Below are positions 32,677 through 41,479 of a stretch of DNA of 47,889 nucleotides, piece by piece. The position numbers were made by a program, and so were the translations under genes. Source of the stretch: Amycolatopsis pithecellobii (GTDB taxonomy: Bacteria; Actinomycetota; Actinomycetes; Mycobacteriales; Pseudonocardiaceae); contig NZ_WMBA01000060.1 of the NCBI RefSeq assembly GCF_009707865.1, positions 1 to 47,889 on the forward strand, read 5' to 3'. Position 1 is the stretch's first letter; each line of letters starts with the position of its first letter. Below the pieces are notes generated by a model. The model worked only from the letters and a program-made list of their open reading frames with translations. It was not told where the DNA came from and ran no database searches.

Positions 32677-33533
32677 TGGAAAGTGTGCTCGGGCGCGGGG
32701 AATTCGCCGCGCCGCACCTCCTCCGCGAACGCCGTCGCGGCACCGGACAGCACTCCGGCGAGGTCGGCGTAACGCTTCACGAAGCGTGGCGACTTGCCGC
32801 GGCGTAGCCCCGACATGTCCTGCCACACCAGCACTTGCGCGTCGCAGTCCGGTCCGGCGCCGATGCCGACGGTGGGGATTTTGAGTTCATGCGTGATCCG
32901 CTTCGCGACCTCCGCCGGCACCATCTCCATCACGACGGCGAACGCGCCGGCTTCCTGTAGCGCGAGTGCGTCCTGGACCAGTACGTCACCGGCCTCGCCG
33001 CGGCCCTGCACCCGGTAACCGCCGAGGTTGTGCTCGCTTTGCGGGGTGAACCCGATATGGCCCATCACCGGCACGCCGGCGCCGGTGAGCGCCTCGACAT
33101 GCGGGGCGAACCGGCGGCCACCCTCGAGTTTGACGGCGTGCGCCCGGCCTTCCTTCATGAACCGGACGGCCGTCGCGAGCGCTTGCTCGGGGGAGAGCTG
33201 GTAGGACCCGAAGGGCAGGTCGGCGACGACGAGCGCGCGTTTGGTCGCCCTGGTGACGGCGCGGACCAGCGGGAGCAGCTCGTCCACCGTGACCGGCAGC
33301 GAGGTGTCGTAGCCGAACACGTTGTTGGCGGCCGAATCGCCGACGAGGAGCACGGGAATCCCGGCTTCGTCGAAGAGCTCGGCGGTGTACATGTCGTAGG
33401 CGGTGAGCATCGGCCACGGCTCGCCGCGATCCTTGAGTTCCTGCAGATGGTGGATGCGAACCTTCTTGACGGGCGCCGCCTGCTGTGGGCCGTTGCCATA
33501 AGGTGCGCTGAGCTCACCAGTATGGGTGGACAT
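32673..33533 (-). CDS. panB: 3-methyl-2-oxobutanoate hydroxymethyltransferase
   Basis: A 286-aa TIM-barrel enzyme of pantothenate synthesis, transferring a hydroxymethyl group from methylene-tetrahydrofolate to alpha-ketoisovalerate to form ketopantoate. Characteristic motifs: [17 protein letters not shown] (about 42-58), [15 protein letters not shown] with the Mg ligand Asp, [26 protein letters not shown] and [20 protein letters not shown] at 33533 is selected because the preceding in-frame sequence lacks family similarity and AAGG lies upstream. Its neighbour set (Hip1-like genes and glnA2 further right) matches M. tuberculosis Rv2225, but here the genes are separated by nadE and secA2. Confidence 0.96.
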   Translation of the reverse strand: MSTHTGELSAPYGNGPQQAAPVKKVRIHHLQELKDRGEPWPMLTAYDMYTAELFDEAGIPVLLVGDSAANNVFGYDTSLPVTVDELLPLVRAVTRATKRALVVADLPFGSYQLSPEQALATAVRFMKEGRAHAVKLEGGRRFAPHVEALTGAGVPVMGHIGFTPQSEHNLGGYRVQGRGEAGDVLVQDALALQEAGAFAVVMEMVPAEVAKRITHELKIPTVGIGAGPDCDAQVLVWQDMSGLRRGKSPRFVKRYADLAGVLSGAATAFAEEVRRGEFPAPEHTFH

Positions 33534-33742
33534 CGTCGTCGACCAACCTTCCCTCGAGGCCCTCGTCGGGTCCCCGGGTCGTGGATCTGGGAACACCAGC
33601 GTGACACCGCGGAAGCGGCGCCCCCAAGCGGCTGCGATGAGCTTCACATGTGGTTTCGCCGGCGCGCGTCGCGAGCCGGAAAACTGTCGTACCCCGGTGC
33701 GAGGATGCCTCTACGACCGCATCCGAGAAAAAGGAGCACCCG

Positions 33743-34330
33743 ATGTCCGGCAACGTTCGCCCTGTCCGTGATGAGCGCGATGGTTTGCTCGCTTACCTGG
33801 CACAGCAGCGTTATGTCCTGCGCCTCGCGGCGTACGGCCTGACGGATGAGCAGGCGCGGCTGGTGCCGACCCGCAGCGCGCTGAGCGTCGGTGGCCTGAT
33901 CAAGCACGTCACGGCGACTGAGCGTGGCTGGATGGATACCCTGCTGCAACGGGAACCACCAGGGACGCTGGAGGAAAGAACGCGGAAGTACCAGGATGAT
34001 TTCCGGTTGACCGAGGAGGAGACGCTGGCGGCGGTGATCGCGGACTACGAGCAGGCAGCACGCGAGACGGAAGAGATCGTCGCGGGCATCGCGGATCTGG
34101 GCCAGCCGGTCCCGGTGCCGAAAGGTGTGCCCTGGTTCCCACCTGATGTAAAGGCCTGGTCGGTCCGGTGGGTTTTGCTGCACCTGATCCAGGAAACGGC
34201 TCGCCACGCCGGCCATGCCGACATCATCAGGGAACACATCGACGGCGCCACAGCTTTCCCGCTGATGGCCGCGGCCGAGTCGTGGCCCGCGTCCCCCTGG
34301 CTCAAACCCTGGCAACCGAGCCCAAGCTGA
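33743..34330 (+). CDS. DinB family protein (mycothiol-dependent/DUF664 type)
   Basis: A 195-aa four-helix-bundle protein of the DinB/YfiT superfamily. Metal-binding His positions are visible in GLIKHVTATERGWM (about 52-65) and ETARHAGHADIIREH (about 151-165), the latter being the typical HAGHxDxxRE signature of the actinobacterial DUF664 branch. Such proteins are often thiol transferases using mycothiol, but many are uncharacterised. ATG at 33743 has an excellent AAGGAG 8 nt upstream. It is divergent from panB across about 210 nt. The degenerate repeat tract follows its stop. Confidence 0.9.
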   Translation: MSGNVRPVRDERDGLLAYLAQQRYVLRLAAYGLTDEQARLVPTRSALSVGGLIKHVTATERGWMDTLLQREPPGTLEERTRKYQDDFRLTEEETLAAVIADYEQAARETEEIVAGIADLGQPVPVPKGVPWFPPDVKAWSVRWVLLHLIQETARHAGHADIIREHIDGATAFPLMAAAESWPASPWLKPWQPSPS

Positions 34331-34345
34331 CCGGTTAGCGGCCCC

Positions 34346-34720
34346 CGCGTCGCGTCGCGCTTCTGGGCTTTGTGCCGGCCGCGCTTCTGTGCCGCCGCGA
34401 TTCTGGGGCCGCCGCGCTTCGAGTGTGGCCGCACTTCTGGCGCGGTTGCGATTCGGGCCGGTTGTGCGGTCCAGGTGCCGCCACGTGTTCGTGTGCCCCG
34501 GTTCTGATTCCGTCGCACGCGATCCAGGAGTCGCCGTGCTTGTCATGTTGTTACGGCGCGCGTGCTGTCACGGGTAACGCCGTTGCGGTCACGGTGCCGT
34601 CGCCGTGTTGGTCCGGTCGCCCTTGTGTGCCGCCGCAGTTCTCGTGTCGTCACGGTTGGTGCCGCCGCTCTTCACGTGCTCTCGCCGCCGCGCCCACCGC
34701 GTCGCCATCGAGTCGGCCGC
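34346..34720. repeat. Degenerate 17-bp tandem repeat tract (noncoding)
   Basis: The 34331-34867 gap has no gene. It contains diverged copies of a unit approximating GCCGCGCTTCTGTGTGG. CGCGCTTCTG-like cores start at 34356, 34380, 34396, 34413, 34430 and 34447, then weaker copies near 34465, 34482 and 34499; spacing is mostly exactly 17 bp. Further right (to about 34720) similar words such as GCCGCAGTTCTCGTGTC recur irregularly. The 17-bp period is not a multiple of three, and all frames have poor codon bias, so it is not a protein repeat. The remaining 150 nt before ogt show nothing recognisable. Confidence 0.6.
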
Positions 34721-34867
34721 TCGCGCTGGCAGGTTCCCCGCTCCGCTACTGGGTCCGGTTCCTGCCTGCGTTCGATGTCGGTGATGGGTCGCGCTCGATA
34801 CGCCCGCCACGACCAACAAGCGCCCGACTTGCGGAGCGCCACGCTGCGCTGCTCAGCCCCGGGTTGA

Positions 34868-35410
34868 TCAGAAGAGTGTCGGCTCGTCGGCCCGGGCGCC
34901 TTCGATCACGAGCATTTTGCGCTTGGTCTCCACCCCACCGGGCGCGGAGAACCCGACCATCTTCCCGTCGGCGCCCAGCACCCGGTGGCACGGCACGACA
35001 ATCGGAAAGGGGTTGCGTCCCAGCGCCCTTCCCACAGCCTGCGCCGACCCCGGCATCCCCAGCCGGCTGGCGACTTCACCGTAGGTGAGCGTCTTCCCCG
35101 GCGGGATGGTGCGCGCGATCTCGTACACCCGGCGATGAAACTCGGGCACACCGTCCAGGTCGAGCGGGACCGCCAGCAGATCCCGCGATTCTCCACGCAG
35201 CAACGCGACGATCTCCGCGATCGCCCACCGAACCGCCTCAGGCGGCTCGGTCTCGACAGCGTCGGGGAAGTTCGCCCGCAACCGCGCCCGCGTGGTTGTC
35301 GCGCTGCCCTCGGGCAGGCACACACTGACCACGCCACGCTCGCCCCAAGCGATACCGCAGTGCCCGATCGCGGTCTCGAACACCGCGAAGCCCGTGCCCG
35401 TCATAATCAT
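34868..35410 (-). CDS. ogt: Methylated-DNA--protein-cysteine methyltransferase
   Basis: A 180-aa suicide DNA-repair protein that removes the methyl group from O6-methylguanine onto its active-site Cys in IVVPCHRVLGADG (about 137-149). The winged-helix part has TLTYGEVASRLGMPGSAQAVGRALGRNP-type residues just before it. The N-terminal domain (about 1-90) is present but diverged, so it is the Ogt type rather than Ada. Two ATGs lie close together (35410 and 35404), and either could be the start. It is a single-gene unit transcribed toward the repeat tract. Confidence 0.93.
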   Translation of the reverse strand: MIMTGTGFAVFETAIGHCGIAWGERGVVSVCLPEGSATTTRARLRANFPDAVETEPPEAVRWAIAEIVALLRGESRDLLAVPLDLDGVPEFHRRVYEIARTIPPGKTLTYGEVASRLGMPGSAQAVGRALGRNPFPIVVPCHRVLGADGKMVGFSAPGGVETKRKMLVIEGARADEPTLF

Positions 35411-35640
35411 CCCATTCTGCGCCGGTCAGCACCCTTCCGGCCAGCACCCGACCTGCAATAGCCGCGCCGCCCCGCGGCGCGGAGTCATGCCCCCGAAGCC
35501 GCGTCGGGTTCATCGCAGAGGCACTCGCCCGCCGAACCCGCCGCCCGCCAAAGCCGCACTGACCCGCGAACGGGATCCGCCTGCCGAAGCAGTACCCGCT
35601 CCCGAAAGTACGGATCCCAACGCCAGCCCCCCAAAAAAAC
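35411..35640. other. Noncoding gap between ogt and nadE
   Basis: About 230 nt with no convincing gene. It contains a C-rich/A-rich run (CCCCCCAAAAAAAC near 35626-35639) immediately 3' to nadE. Short open frames on the plus strand have no recognisable product. Confidence 0.5.
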
Positions 35641-37365
35641 TCAGTCCCGCTGCGCTCCTTCGCGCCAACCGTTCGTGATGGGCAGGCGGCGGTCCCGGCC
35701 GAAGGCCTTGAACGTGATCTTCGTGCCGATCGGGTACTGCCGCCGTTTGTACTCGGCTCGGTCGACCATCCGGATCACGCGGTCGATGGTCTCCGCGTCG
35801 AAACCGGCCGCCAGTAGGTCCGCATAGCCCCGGTCGCCCTCGACGTAATCGTCCAAAATATCGTCCAGCAGCGGATAATCCGGCAACGAATCGGTATCCA
35901 GCTGGCCCGGTCGCAGCTCCGCGGACGGCGGTTTCGTGATCGAGTTTTCCGGGATCGGCGGCGTCTCACCGCGCTTCTCCGCCTCCGCGTTCCGCCACCG
36001 CGCCAGCGCCCACACCTGCGTCTTGAACACGTCCTTGATCGGCGCGAACCCACCGACCGCGTCACCGTAGATCGTCGAGTATCCGACCGCCAGCTCGGTC
36101 TTGTTCCCCGTCGCCAGCACCAGGTGACCATCCAAATTGGACAGTGCCATGAGCAGCATGCCACGTACCCGCGCCTGGATGTTCTCCTCCGCGAGCCCGG
36201 TGAGGTTCAACTGGTCCACGTACACCCGCACCATGTCCTCGACCGGCTCGGTCCGGAAGTGGCATCCCAGCCGCCGCGCCAGTTCCGCCGCATCCGACCG
36301 GGAATGCTCCGACGAATACGCCGACGGCATCGAAACCCCGTACACCGCATCGGCCCCCAGCGCGTCCGCCGCGAGCGCCGCCGTCACCGCCGAGTCGATC
36401 CCGCCCGAAAACCCGAACGTCACCGAGCGGAACCCGTTCTTGCGCACATAGTCCCGCAGCCCGACGACAAGCGCCGACCACACCTCGGCCTCGTCCGACA
36501 GCGGTTCCGAAATCGGCGCGGCCAGCGGTTCGTACGCCGGCACCGGCTCCGAGGTCAACACCCGGCGCCGCACGGAAAGACCCTCGAAGGACCCCTCGGC
36601 GCTGTGCCCACCAGCCGGCAGGTCGAGGTCCACCACCAGCAGATGCTCGACGAACTGCGGCGCCCGCCCCAGCAGCGAACCGTCCGCGCCCACGACGATC
36701 GAGTCCCCGTCGAACACGAGATCGTCCTGACCGCCGACGAGATTGGTATAAACCAAGGGCGCACCGGCCTCGGCGGCGCGCCGGGCCACCAGTGGCAGCC
36801 GGATGTCGTCTTTGGACTGTTCGTACGGCGAGGCGTTCGGCGCCACCACCAGATCGACGCCCGCCTTGCCCAGCGCCGACACCGGCCCGCCGTCCTGCCA
36901 GATGTCCTCGCAGATCACCATGCCGATGTCGAGCCCGCGCAGCCGGACCACGTCGAGCGTCTGCCCGGCCTTGAAGTACCGATGCTCGTCGAACACGCCG
37001 TAGTTCGGCAGGTGGTGCTTGAACTGCCGCCCGACCACTTCGCCGCCGTACAACGCCGCTGCGGCGTCGCGCGGCCCCACGTCGTCAAGGTCGAGATATC
37101 CCAGATACACCAGCAGTTCGCCGCAGCCGGCCTCGTCGAGGCGCCGCGCCAGGTCGTCGACCGCCGCGCGGGAGGCCTGCGCGAACGTCGTTCGCAGCGT
37201 CAGGTCCTCGACGGGATAGCCGGTCAGCGACATCTCCGGGAACACCACGACCTGCGCACCCGCCTCGGCGGCTTTCCGTGCCCAGTCGACGTGCAGTTGT
37301 GCGTTGCCCTCGATGTCGCCCACCGTCGAGTTGATCTGGGCCAGCGCGATCCTCAGTTGCGGCAT
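35641..37365 (-). CDS. nadE: Glutamine-dependent NAD+ synthetase
   Basis: A 574-aa two-domain enzyme. The N-terminal carbon-nitrogen hydrolase domain has the Glu44-Lys116-Cys152 triad (VVFPEMSLTGYP, RQFKHHLPNYG, VICEDIWQDGG) that frees ammonia from glutamine. The C-terminal synthetase has the PP-loop FGFSGGIDSAVTAAL near 320 and the signature GNKTELAVGYSTIYGD. It converts nicotinate adenine dinucleotide to NAD+. ATG at 37365 is preceded by AAGAAT with a 6-nt gap and no Shine-Dalgarno, so it could be leaderless. It lies 61 nt downstream of secA2 on the same strand. Confidence 0.96.
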   Translation of the reverse strand: MPQLRIALAQINSTVGDIEGNAQLHVDWARKAAEAGAQVVVFPEMSLTGYPVEDLTLRTTFAQASRAAVDDLARRLDEAGCGELLVYLGYLDLDDVGPRDAAAALYGGEVVGRQFKHHLPNYGVFDEHRYFKAGQTLDVVRLRGLDIGMVICEDIWQDGGPVSALGKAGVDLVVAPNASPYEQSKDDIRLPLVARRAAEAGAPLVYTNLVGGQDDLVFDGDSIVVGADGSLLGRAPQFVEHLLVVDLDLPAGGHSAEGSFEGLSVRRRVLTSEPVPAYEPLAAPISEPLSDEAEVWSALVVGLRDYVRKNGFRSVTFGFSGGIDSAVTAALAADALGADAVYGVSMPSAYSSEHSRSDAAELARRLGCHFRTEPVEDMVRVYVDQLNLTGLAEENIQARVRGMLLMALSNLDGHLVLATGNKTELAVGYSTIYGDAVGGFAPIKDVFKTQVWALARWRNAEAEKRGETPPIPENSITKPPSAELRPGQLDTDSLPDYPLLDDILDDYVEGDRGYADLLAAGFDAETIDRVIRMVDRAEYKRRQYPIGTKITFKAFGRDRRLPITNGWREGAQRD

Positions 37366-37426
37366 GCCCACATTCTTGCCCACCCGCGGGCGGTCCACAC
37401 CAGAATGTGCCCAACGGCAATCGCGT

Positions 37427-39754
37427 TCAGTCGCGCCCGCGCTTGAGCACGCTGCGCACCTGTTTGAGGGTCTGCTCGAAGTCCGAGTCGAACGGGCTGT
37501 CGTGCACCAGGTACGTCCAGGTCGAGCTCGGCCGCCGTACACCCGAGGCCGACAGGTCGAGCGCGCCGTCGCTGATCTCGGCCTCTTCGAGCGTTTTCAC
37601 CGAACGTTCCTCGAGCGCAGGAATGATCTTGTGGAATTCGGGGATCGCGAGCCGGTGGAACTCGTCAAGCGGTGTCTCGCGTGCGATCGCCCGCAGGTGG
37701 ATGCTTTCCCGCACGTCGGTCAGGTACGCCAGGTGATCCGACCACAGCTCGTCCAGCTGGAACAGCATGATTTCGCGGCACACCTGTGCCAGCGCCTCGT
37801 CGTCGAGTTCTTCCGCGAGCTCGCCGAACCGTTTCGGTGCTGCGTCTTTCAACGTCGTGGCGGCAAGATCGGTCCGCAGCAGCTTGTCGCGATGCGCGAG
37901 CAGCTCGTTGCGCTGGTGCTCGATCAGCCGCGTGTACCGCCAGGTGTTGCGGTGGATTTCCAGGTGCACGCCCTCGGCGACCCGCTGCGCGTGGTTGATC
38001 TGCCGCTGCGCCGCGGAATCGGTGATCTCGCCGGTCTCTTCGTCGGCGCGGATGCCCTCGGGCACATCGGGCGCGTTCGACAGCACCAGCTCGTCGTTCA
38101 GCGAAGCGAAGAACACCGCACTGCCCGGGTCGCCCTGACGACCGGACCGCCCGCGCAGCTGCCCGTCCAGCCGGCTCGACGGGTACCGCGCGGTGCCGAT
38201 GACGTGCAGGCCCCCGAGTTCGGCGACGCGTTCACGATCCTTGCCGTCCGCCCCGCCGAGCCGGATGTCCGTGCCACGGCCGGCCATCTGTGTCGACACG
38301 GTGACCGCGCCGTACGCGCCGGCCTCGGCGATGATCGCGGCCTCTTCGGCGTCGTTGCGTGCGTTGAGCACGACACACGGCAGATCGACCTTCGCGAGTT
38401 TTTCCGCCAGTTCTTCGGATTCGGCGACGTCCTGGGTGCCGACCAGGATCGGCCGTCCGGTCTCGTGTACCTCACGGATCTCCGCCTCGATCGCGCGCAG
38501 CTTTTGCGACGGCGAGGCGAAAATCCGGTCCGGCCGGTCCTCGCGGATGTTCGGCTTGTTCGGCGGGATCACCGCGACCTCGAGCTTGTAGAACTCCCGC
38601 AACTGCTCGGCGACCGCGACCGCCGTCCCGGTCATGCCCGCCACCAGCGGGTACCGCGCCATCAGCGCCTGCACGGTGATCGAGTCGAGGATCTCGCCGC
38701 GATCGGTCGCCTCCAGCTGTTCCTTCGCCTCGACCGCCGCCTGCAGACCGTCCGGCCACCGCTGCAGCTCGGCGATCCGCCCGCGCGAAGTGTTGATCAG
38801 ATGGACCTTGCCGTCACGAACGATGTAGTCGACGTCGCGGGTCAGCAGCGCGTGCGCGTGCAGCGCCACGTTGACCGCCGCGAGCCGGTCGGAACCGGAG
38901 TCGCCGTACAGGTCGATCCCGCCGAGCGACTTCTCCACGACCGACGCGCCGGCCGTGGTGAGCCACGCGTTGCGGCCGTCGGAGTCGGTCTCGTAGTGCA
39001 GGCCCAGCCGCAGCCGACGGACCACGTTGGCGACTTCGACGTCGGCCTCCGCGTGGTCCACCGAACCCGCCATCACCAGCGGCACCCGTGCCTCGTCGAC
39101 CAGCACCGAGTCCGCCTCGTCGATGATGGCGACTTCCGGTGCAGGTTGTGTGAGGTCTTCGACGCGGGTGACCAGCCGGTCGCGCAGCACGTCGAAACCG
39201 ATCTCGCTGACGGCGCCGTAGGTGATCTCCTTCGCGTACGCCTCGCGCCGCTCGTCCCTGGTCAGCACCGGCTCGACCCAGCCGACGGACACACCGAGCA
39301 GGTCGTACACCGGTTTCATCCACTCCGCGTCGCGTCGCGCCAGGTAGTCGTTGACGGTCGTGACGTGCACTCGCTTGCCTTGCAGGGCGTACCCGGCGGC
39401 GGCCAGCGCGCCCGCAAGCGTTTTCCCCTCACCGGTCTCCATCTGCACGACATGCCCGGTGAGCAGGCCCATGGTGCCCAGCAGCTGGACGTCGAACGCG
39501 CGCTCGTCCAGCGCACGCCGCGCGGCCTCCCGGCCCAGCGCGCACACCTCGACGAGCTGGTCTTCGCCGAATTCGGCTTCCAGGCGCAGTTTCCCGGCGC
39601 GCTCGGTGAGCTCGGTGTCACTGAGCGCTTCCAGTTCGGCTTCGAGCTCGCCGATCGAGGGCAGCAACGCCTCGTACCTGGTCAGCTCGGCGCTGCCCGG
39701 CCGCTCGATGAGCCTGCGCAGGCGCTTGCCCATCCGGGTGATCAGTGCTGGCAC
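37427..39754 (-). CDS. secA2: Accessory Sec translocase ATPase SecA2
   Basis: A 775-aa DEAD-like motor: Walker A QMETGEGKTLAGAL (about 104-117), DEAD-type IIDEADSVLVDEARVPL, SAT-equivalent MTGTAVAVAEQL, and motif VI region GQLRGRSGRQGDPGSA. It is shorter than housekeeping SecA (about 900-950 aa) and lacks the C-terminal zinc-binding tail, matching actinobacterial SecA2, which exports a limited set of proteins through SecYEG. GTG at 39754 has AGGAG 6 nt upstream. The housekeeping secA is expected elsewhere. It is divergent from the Hip1-like gene across 86 nt. Confidence 0.92.
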   Translation of the reverse strand: MPALITRMGKRLRRLIERPGSAELTRYEALLPSIGELEAELEALSDTELTERAGKLRLEAEFGEDQLVEVCALGREAARRALDERAFDVQLLGTMGLLTGHVVQMETGEGKTLAGALAAAGYALQGKRVHVTTVNDYLARRDAEWMKPVYDLLGVSVGWVEPVLTRDERREAYAKEITYGAVSEIGFDVLRDRLVTRVEDLTQPAPEVAIIDEADSVLVDEARVPLVMAGSVDHAEADVEVANVVRRLRLGLHYETDSDGRNAWLTTAGASVVEKSLGGIDLYGDSGSDRLAAVNVALHAHALLTRDVDYIVRDGKVHLINTSRGRIAELQRWPDGLQAAVEAKEQLEATDRGEILDSITVQALMARYPLVAGMTGTAVAVAEQLREFYKLEVAVIPPNKPNIREDRPDRIFASPSQKLRAIEAEIREVHETGRPILVGTQDVAESEELAEKLAKVDLPCVVLNARNDAEEAAIIAEAGAYGAVTVSTQMAGRGTDIRLGGADGKDRERVAELGGLHVIGTARYPSSRLDGQLRGRSGRQGDPGSAVFFASLNDELVLSNAPDVPEGIRADEETGEITDSAAQRQINHAQRVAEGVHLEIHRNTWRYTRLIEHQRNELLAHRDKLLRTDLAATTLKDAAPKRFGELAEELDDEALAQVCREIMLFQLDELWSDHLAYLTDVRESIHLRAIARETPLDEFHRLAIPEFHKIIPALEERSVKTLEEAEISDGALDLSASGVRRPSSTWTYLVHDSPFDSDFEQTLKQVRSVLKRGRD

Positions 39755-39840
39755 CCTGGTCTCCTGTCTCGTTCTGCGATCGACCTGCCAACGAGGTGGT
39801 GGCCGTCCCGTGTTCCCCGTCAGGATGGCACGCTTACGTT

Positions 39841-41457
39841 GTGCCCTTCCTCCAGCGAGCCCGGTCGCGAACCGCGAGTGCAGCCGTCCTCACCGGTATC
39901 TGCCTGCTGACTCCGCTCGCCGCCTGCGCCTCGACGCATCCGAGCACCGCGCAACCACAGAGCGAGACGGAGCAGAAGGGACCGGCCGGTCCCGTCCCTG
40001 CTGGTCTGGACAAGTTCTACGCGCAGCCGTTGACCTGGGCCGACTGTGCACCCTACGCGACGTCCGACGACGCGAGATCCCTCTTTTCTAGCCAAGACCT
40101 GCAATGCGCGCGACTGACCGTGCCACTGGACTACGCCGCTCCGCAGGGGGACACCATCACCTTGGGGGTGTTGCGGCACAAGGCTTCGAACGACCGGATC
40201 GGCTCGCTCGTGCTCAACCCCGGCGGGCCGGGCGCGTCCGGCATGGTCGCCGCGGCATCCCTGGCGTCCCAGGTCTCGAACACCGAACTGGGCCAACGGT
40301 TCGACCTGGTCGGTTTCGATCCGCGGGGAATCGGCGCGAGCGAACCGGGGGTGACTTGCCTGACCGACGCCGAGCGTGACACCGAGCGTGCCGAGGACCT
40401 CGACACGGACGGTTCGCCCGCCGGGGTCGCCAAGCAGGAGGCGGAGGCCAAGGACTTCGCGGCCAAGTGCGCGCAGCGGACCCAGCACGGCACCGCGATG
40501 CTGGCCAACCTCGGCACCCGTGACGTGGCAAGGGACCTGGACGTCCTGCGCTCCGTCCTCGGCGAACAGAAACTGACCTATCTGGGCTATTCGTATGGCA
40601 CCCGCATCGGCTCGACCTACGCCGAGGCGTTCCCGGGCAACGTCCGCGCGATGATCCTGGACGGCGCGCTCGACCCCAACCAGGACGAGACGGCGTCGCT
40701 TGTCGCGCAGGGCGCCGGCTTCGGCTTGGCGTTCAACCAGTTCGCCGCGTGGTGCGCCGCACGGCAGGACTGCGCGCTCGGCCGCAACGCCGCCGGCGCC
40801 ACGAAAGCGTTCCAGAACCTCGTCCGCCCGTTGACGCAAAACCCGGTGCGGCTGAACGACGGTCGCGTGCTCACGTTCGACGACGCGACACTCGCCGCGA
40901 TTCAGGCGCTGTACTCCCAGCAACTGTGGGAGTCGCTGAACACGGGTCTCAACGAGTTGCACCGGGGGACCGGCGCGACCCTGATGGCGCTCGCCGACCA
41001 GTACAACGAACGCGACAGCAGGGGGCACTACACGAACACGCAGGACGCGTTCACCGCAGTGCGCTGCGTCGACGACCCGCGGGTCACCGACAAGACCGAG
41101 ATCCTCAACGCCGAGAACCTGTACGACCGGGTCGCGCCCTTCCTCGACGACGGCAGGTCCAACGGGGCGGCGCTCGACGCGTGCGCGTTCTGGCCGGTGC
41201 CCAACACTTCCCAGCCGCATGAGCCGAAGGTCGCCGGTCTCCCGCCGGTCCTCGTGATCTCGACGACAAAGGATCCGGCCACCCCGTACGAAGCGGGCGT
41301 GAACCTGGCGAAAGCGATGAACGGCGCACTGCTGACCTTCGAGGGCACGCAGCACACCGTTTTCCTGCAAGGAAATTCCTGCGTCGATCAGGCGGGCACC
41401 GACTATCTCGTGAAGGGGACACTCCCACCGTCCGGCAAACGCTGCGCCGGACAGTGA
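39841..41457 (+). CDS. Hip1/CaeA-like serine hydrolase lipoprotein (tripeptidyl-aminopeptidase family), copy 1
   Basis: A 538-aa alpha/beta hydrolase. The signal peptide ends in the lipobox LAAC (near residues 26-29), so it should be a surface lipoprotein. The catalytic nucleophile is Ser251 in YLGYSYGTRIG, the acid is in VISTTKDPATPYE and the base His in EGTQHTVFL. LVLNPGGPGASG is the oxyanion-hole region. Its homologue in M. tuberculosis (Rv2224c) cleaves GroEL2 and is next to Rv2223c, panB and glnA2, as here. GTG at 39841 is chosen because it directly precedes the signal peptide; the ribosome-binding site is weak. Confidence 0.9.
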   Translation: MPFLQRARSRTASAAVLTGICLLTPLAACASTHPSTAQPQSETEQKGPAGPVPAGLDKFYAQPLTWADCAPYATSDDARSLFSSQDLQCARLTVPLDYAAPQGDTITLGVLRHKASNDRIGSLVLNPGGPGASGMVAAASLASQVSNTELGQRFDLVGFDPRGIGASEPGVTCLTDAERDTERAEDLDTDGSPAGVAKQEAEAKDFAAKCAQRTQHGTAMLANLGTRDVARDLDVLRSVLGEQKLTYLGYSYGTRIGSTYAEAFPGNVRAMILDGALDPNQDETASLVAQGAGFGLAFNQFAAWCAARQDCALGRNAAGATKAFQNLVRPLTQNPVRLNDGRVLTFDDATLAAIQALYSQQLWESLNTGLNELHRGTGATLMALADQYNERDSRGHYTNTQDAFTAVRCVDDPRVTDKTEILNAENLYDRVAPFLDDGRSNGAALDACAFWPVPNTSQPHEPKVAGLPPVLVISTTKDPATPYEAGVNLAKAMNGALLTFEGTQHTVFLQGNSCVDQAGTDYLVKGTLPPSGKRCAGQ

Positions 41458-41479
41458 CGAGACTGGCACGATGTGAGAG

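Noticed and set aside
33534..33742. Searched for a small gene or riboswitch between panB and the DinB-family gene
   Set aside because: Only a divergent promoter region is evident; no conserved riboswitch core or credible small gene was seen.
34346..34720. Repeat tract considered as a CRISPR array
   Set aside because: Repeats are 17 bp apart, highly diverged, without unique spacers, and no cas genes are present.
35292..35678. 128-codon open frame on the plus strand between ogt and nadE
   Set aside because: It overlaps the ends of both genes and its product is a proline/arginine-rich random-looking sequence with no start signal.
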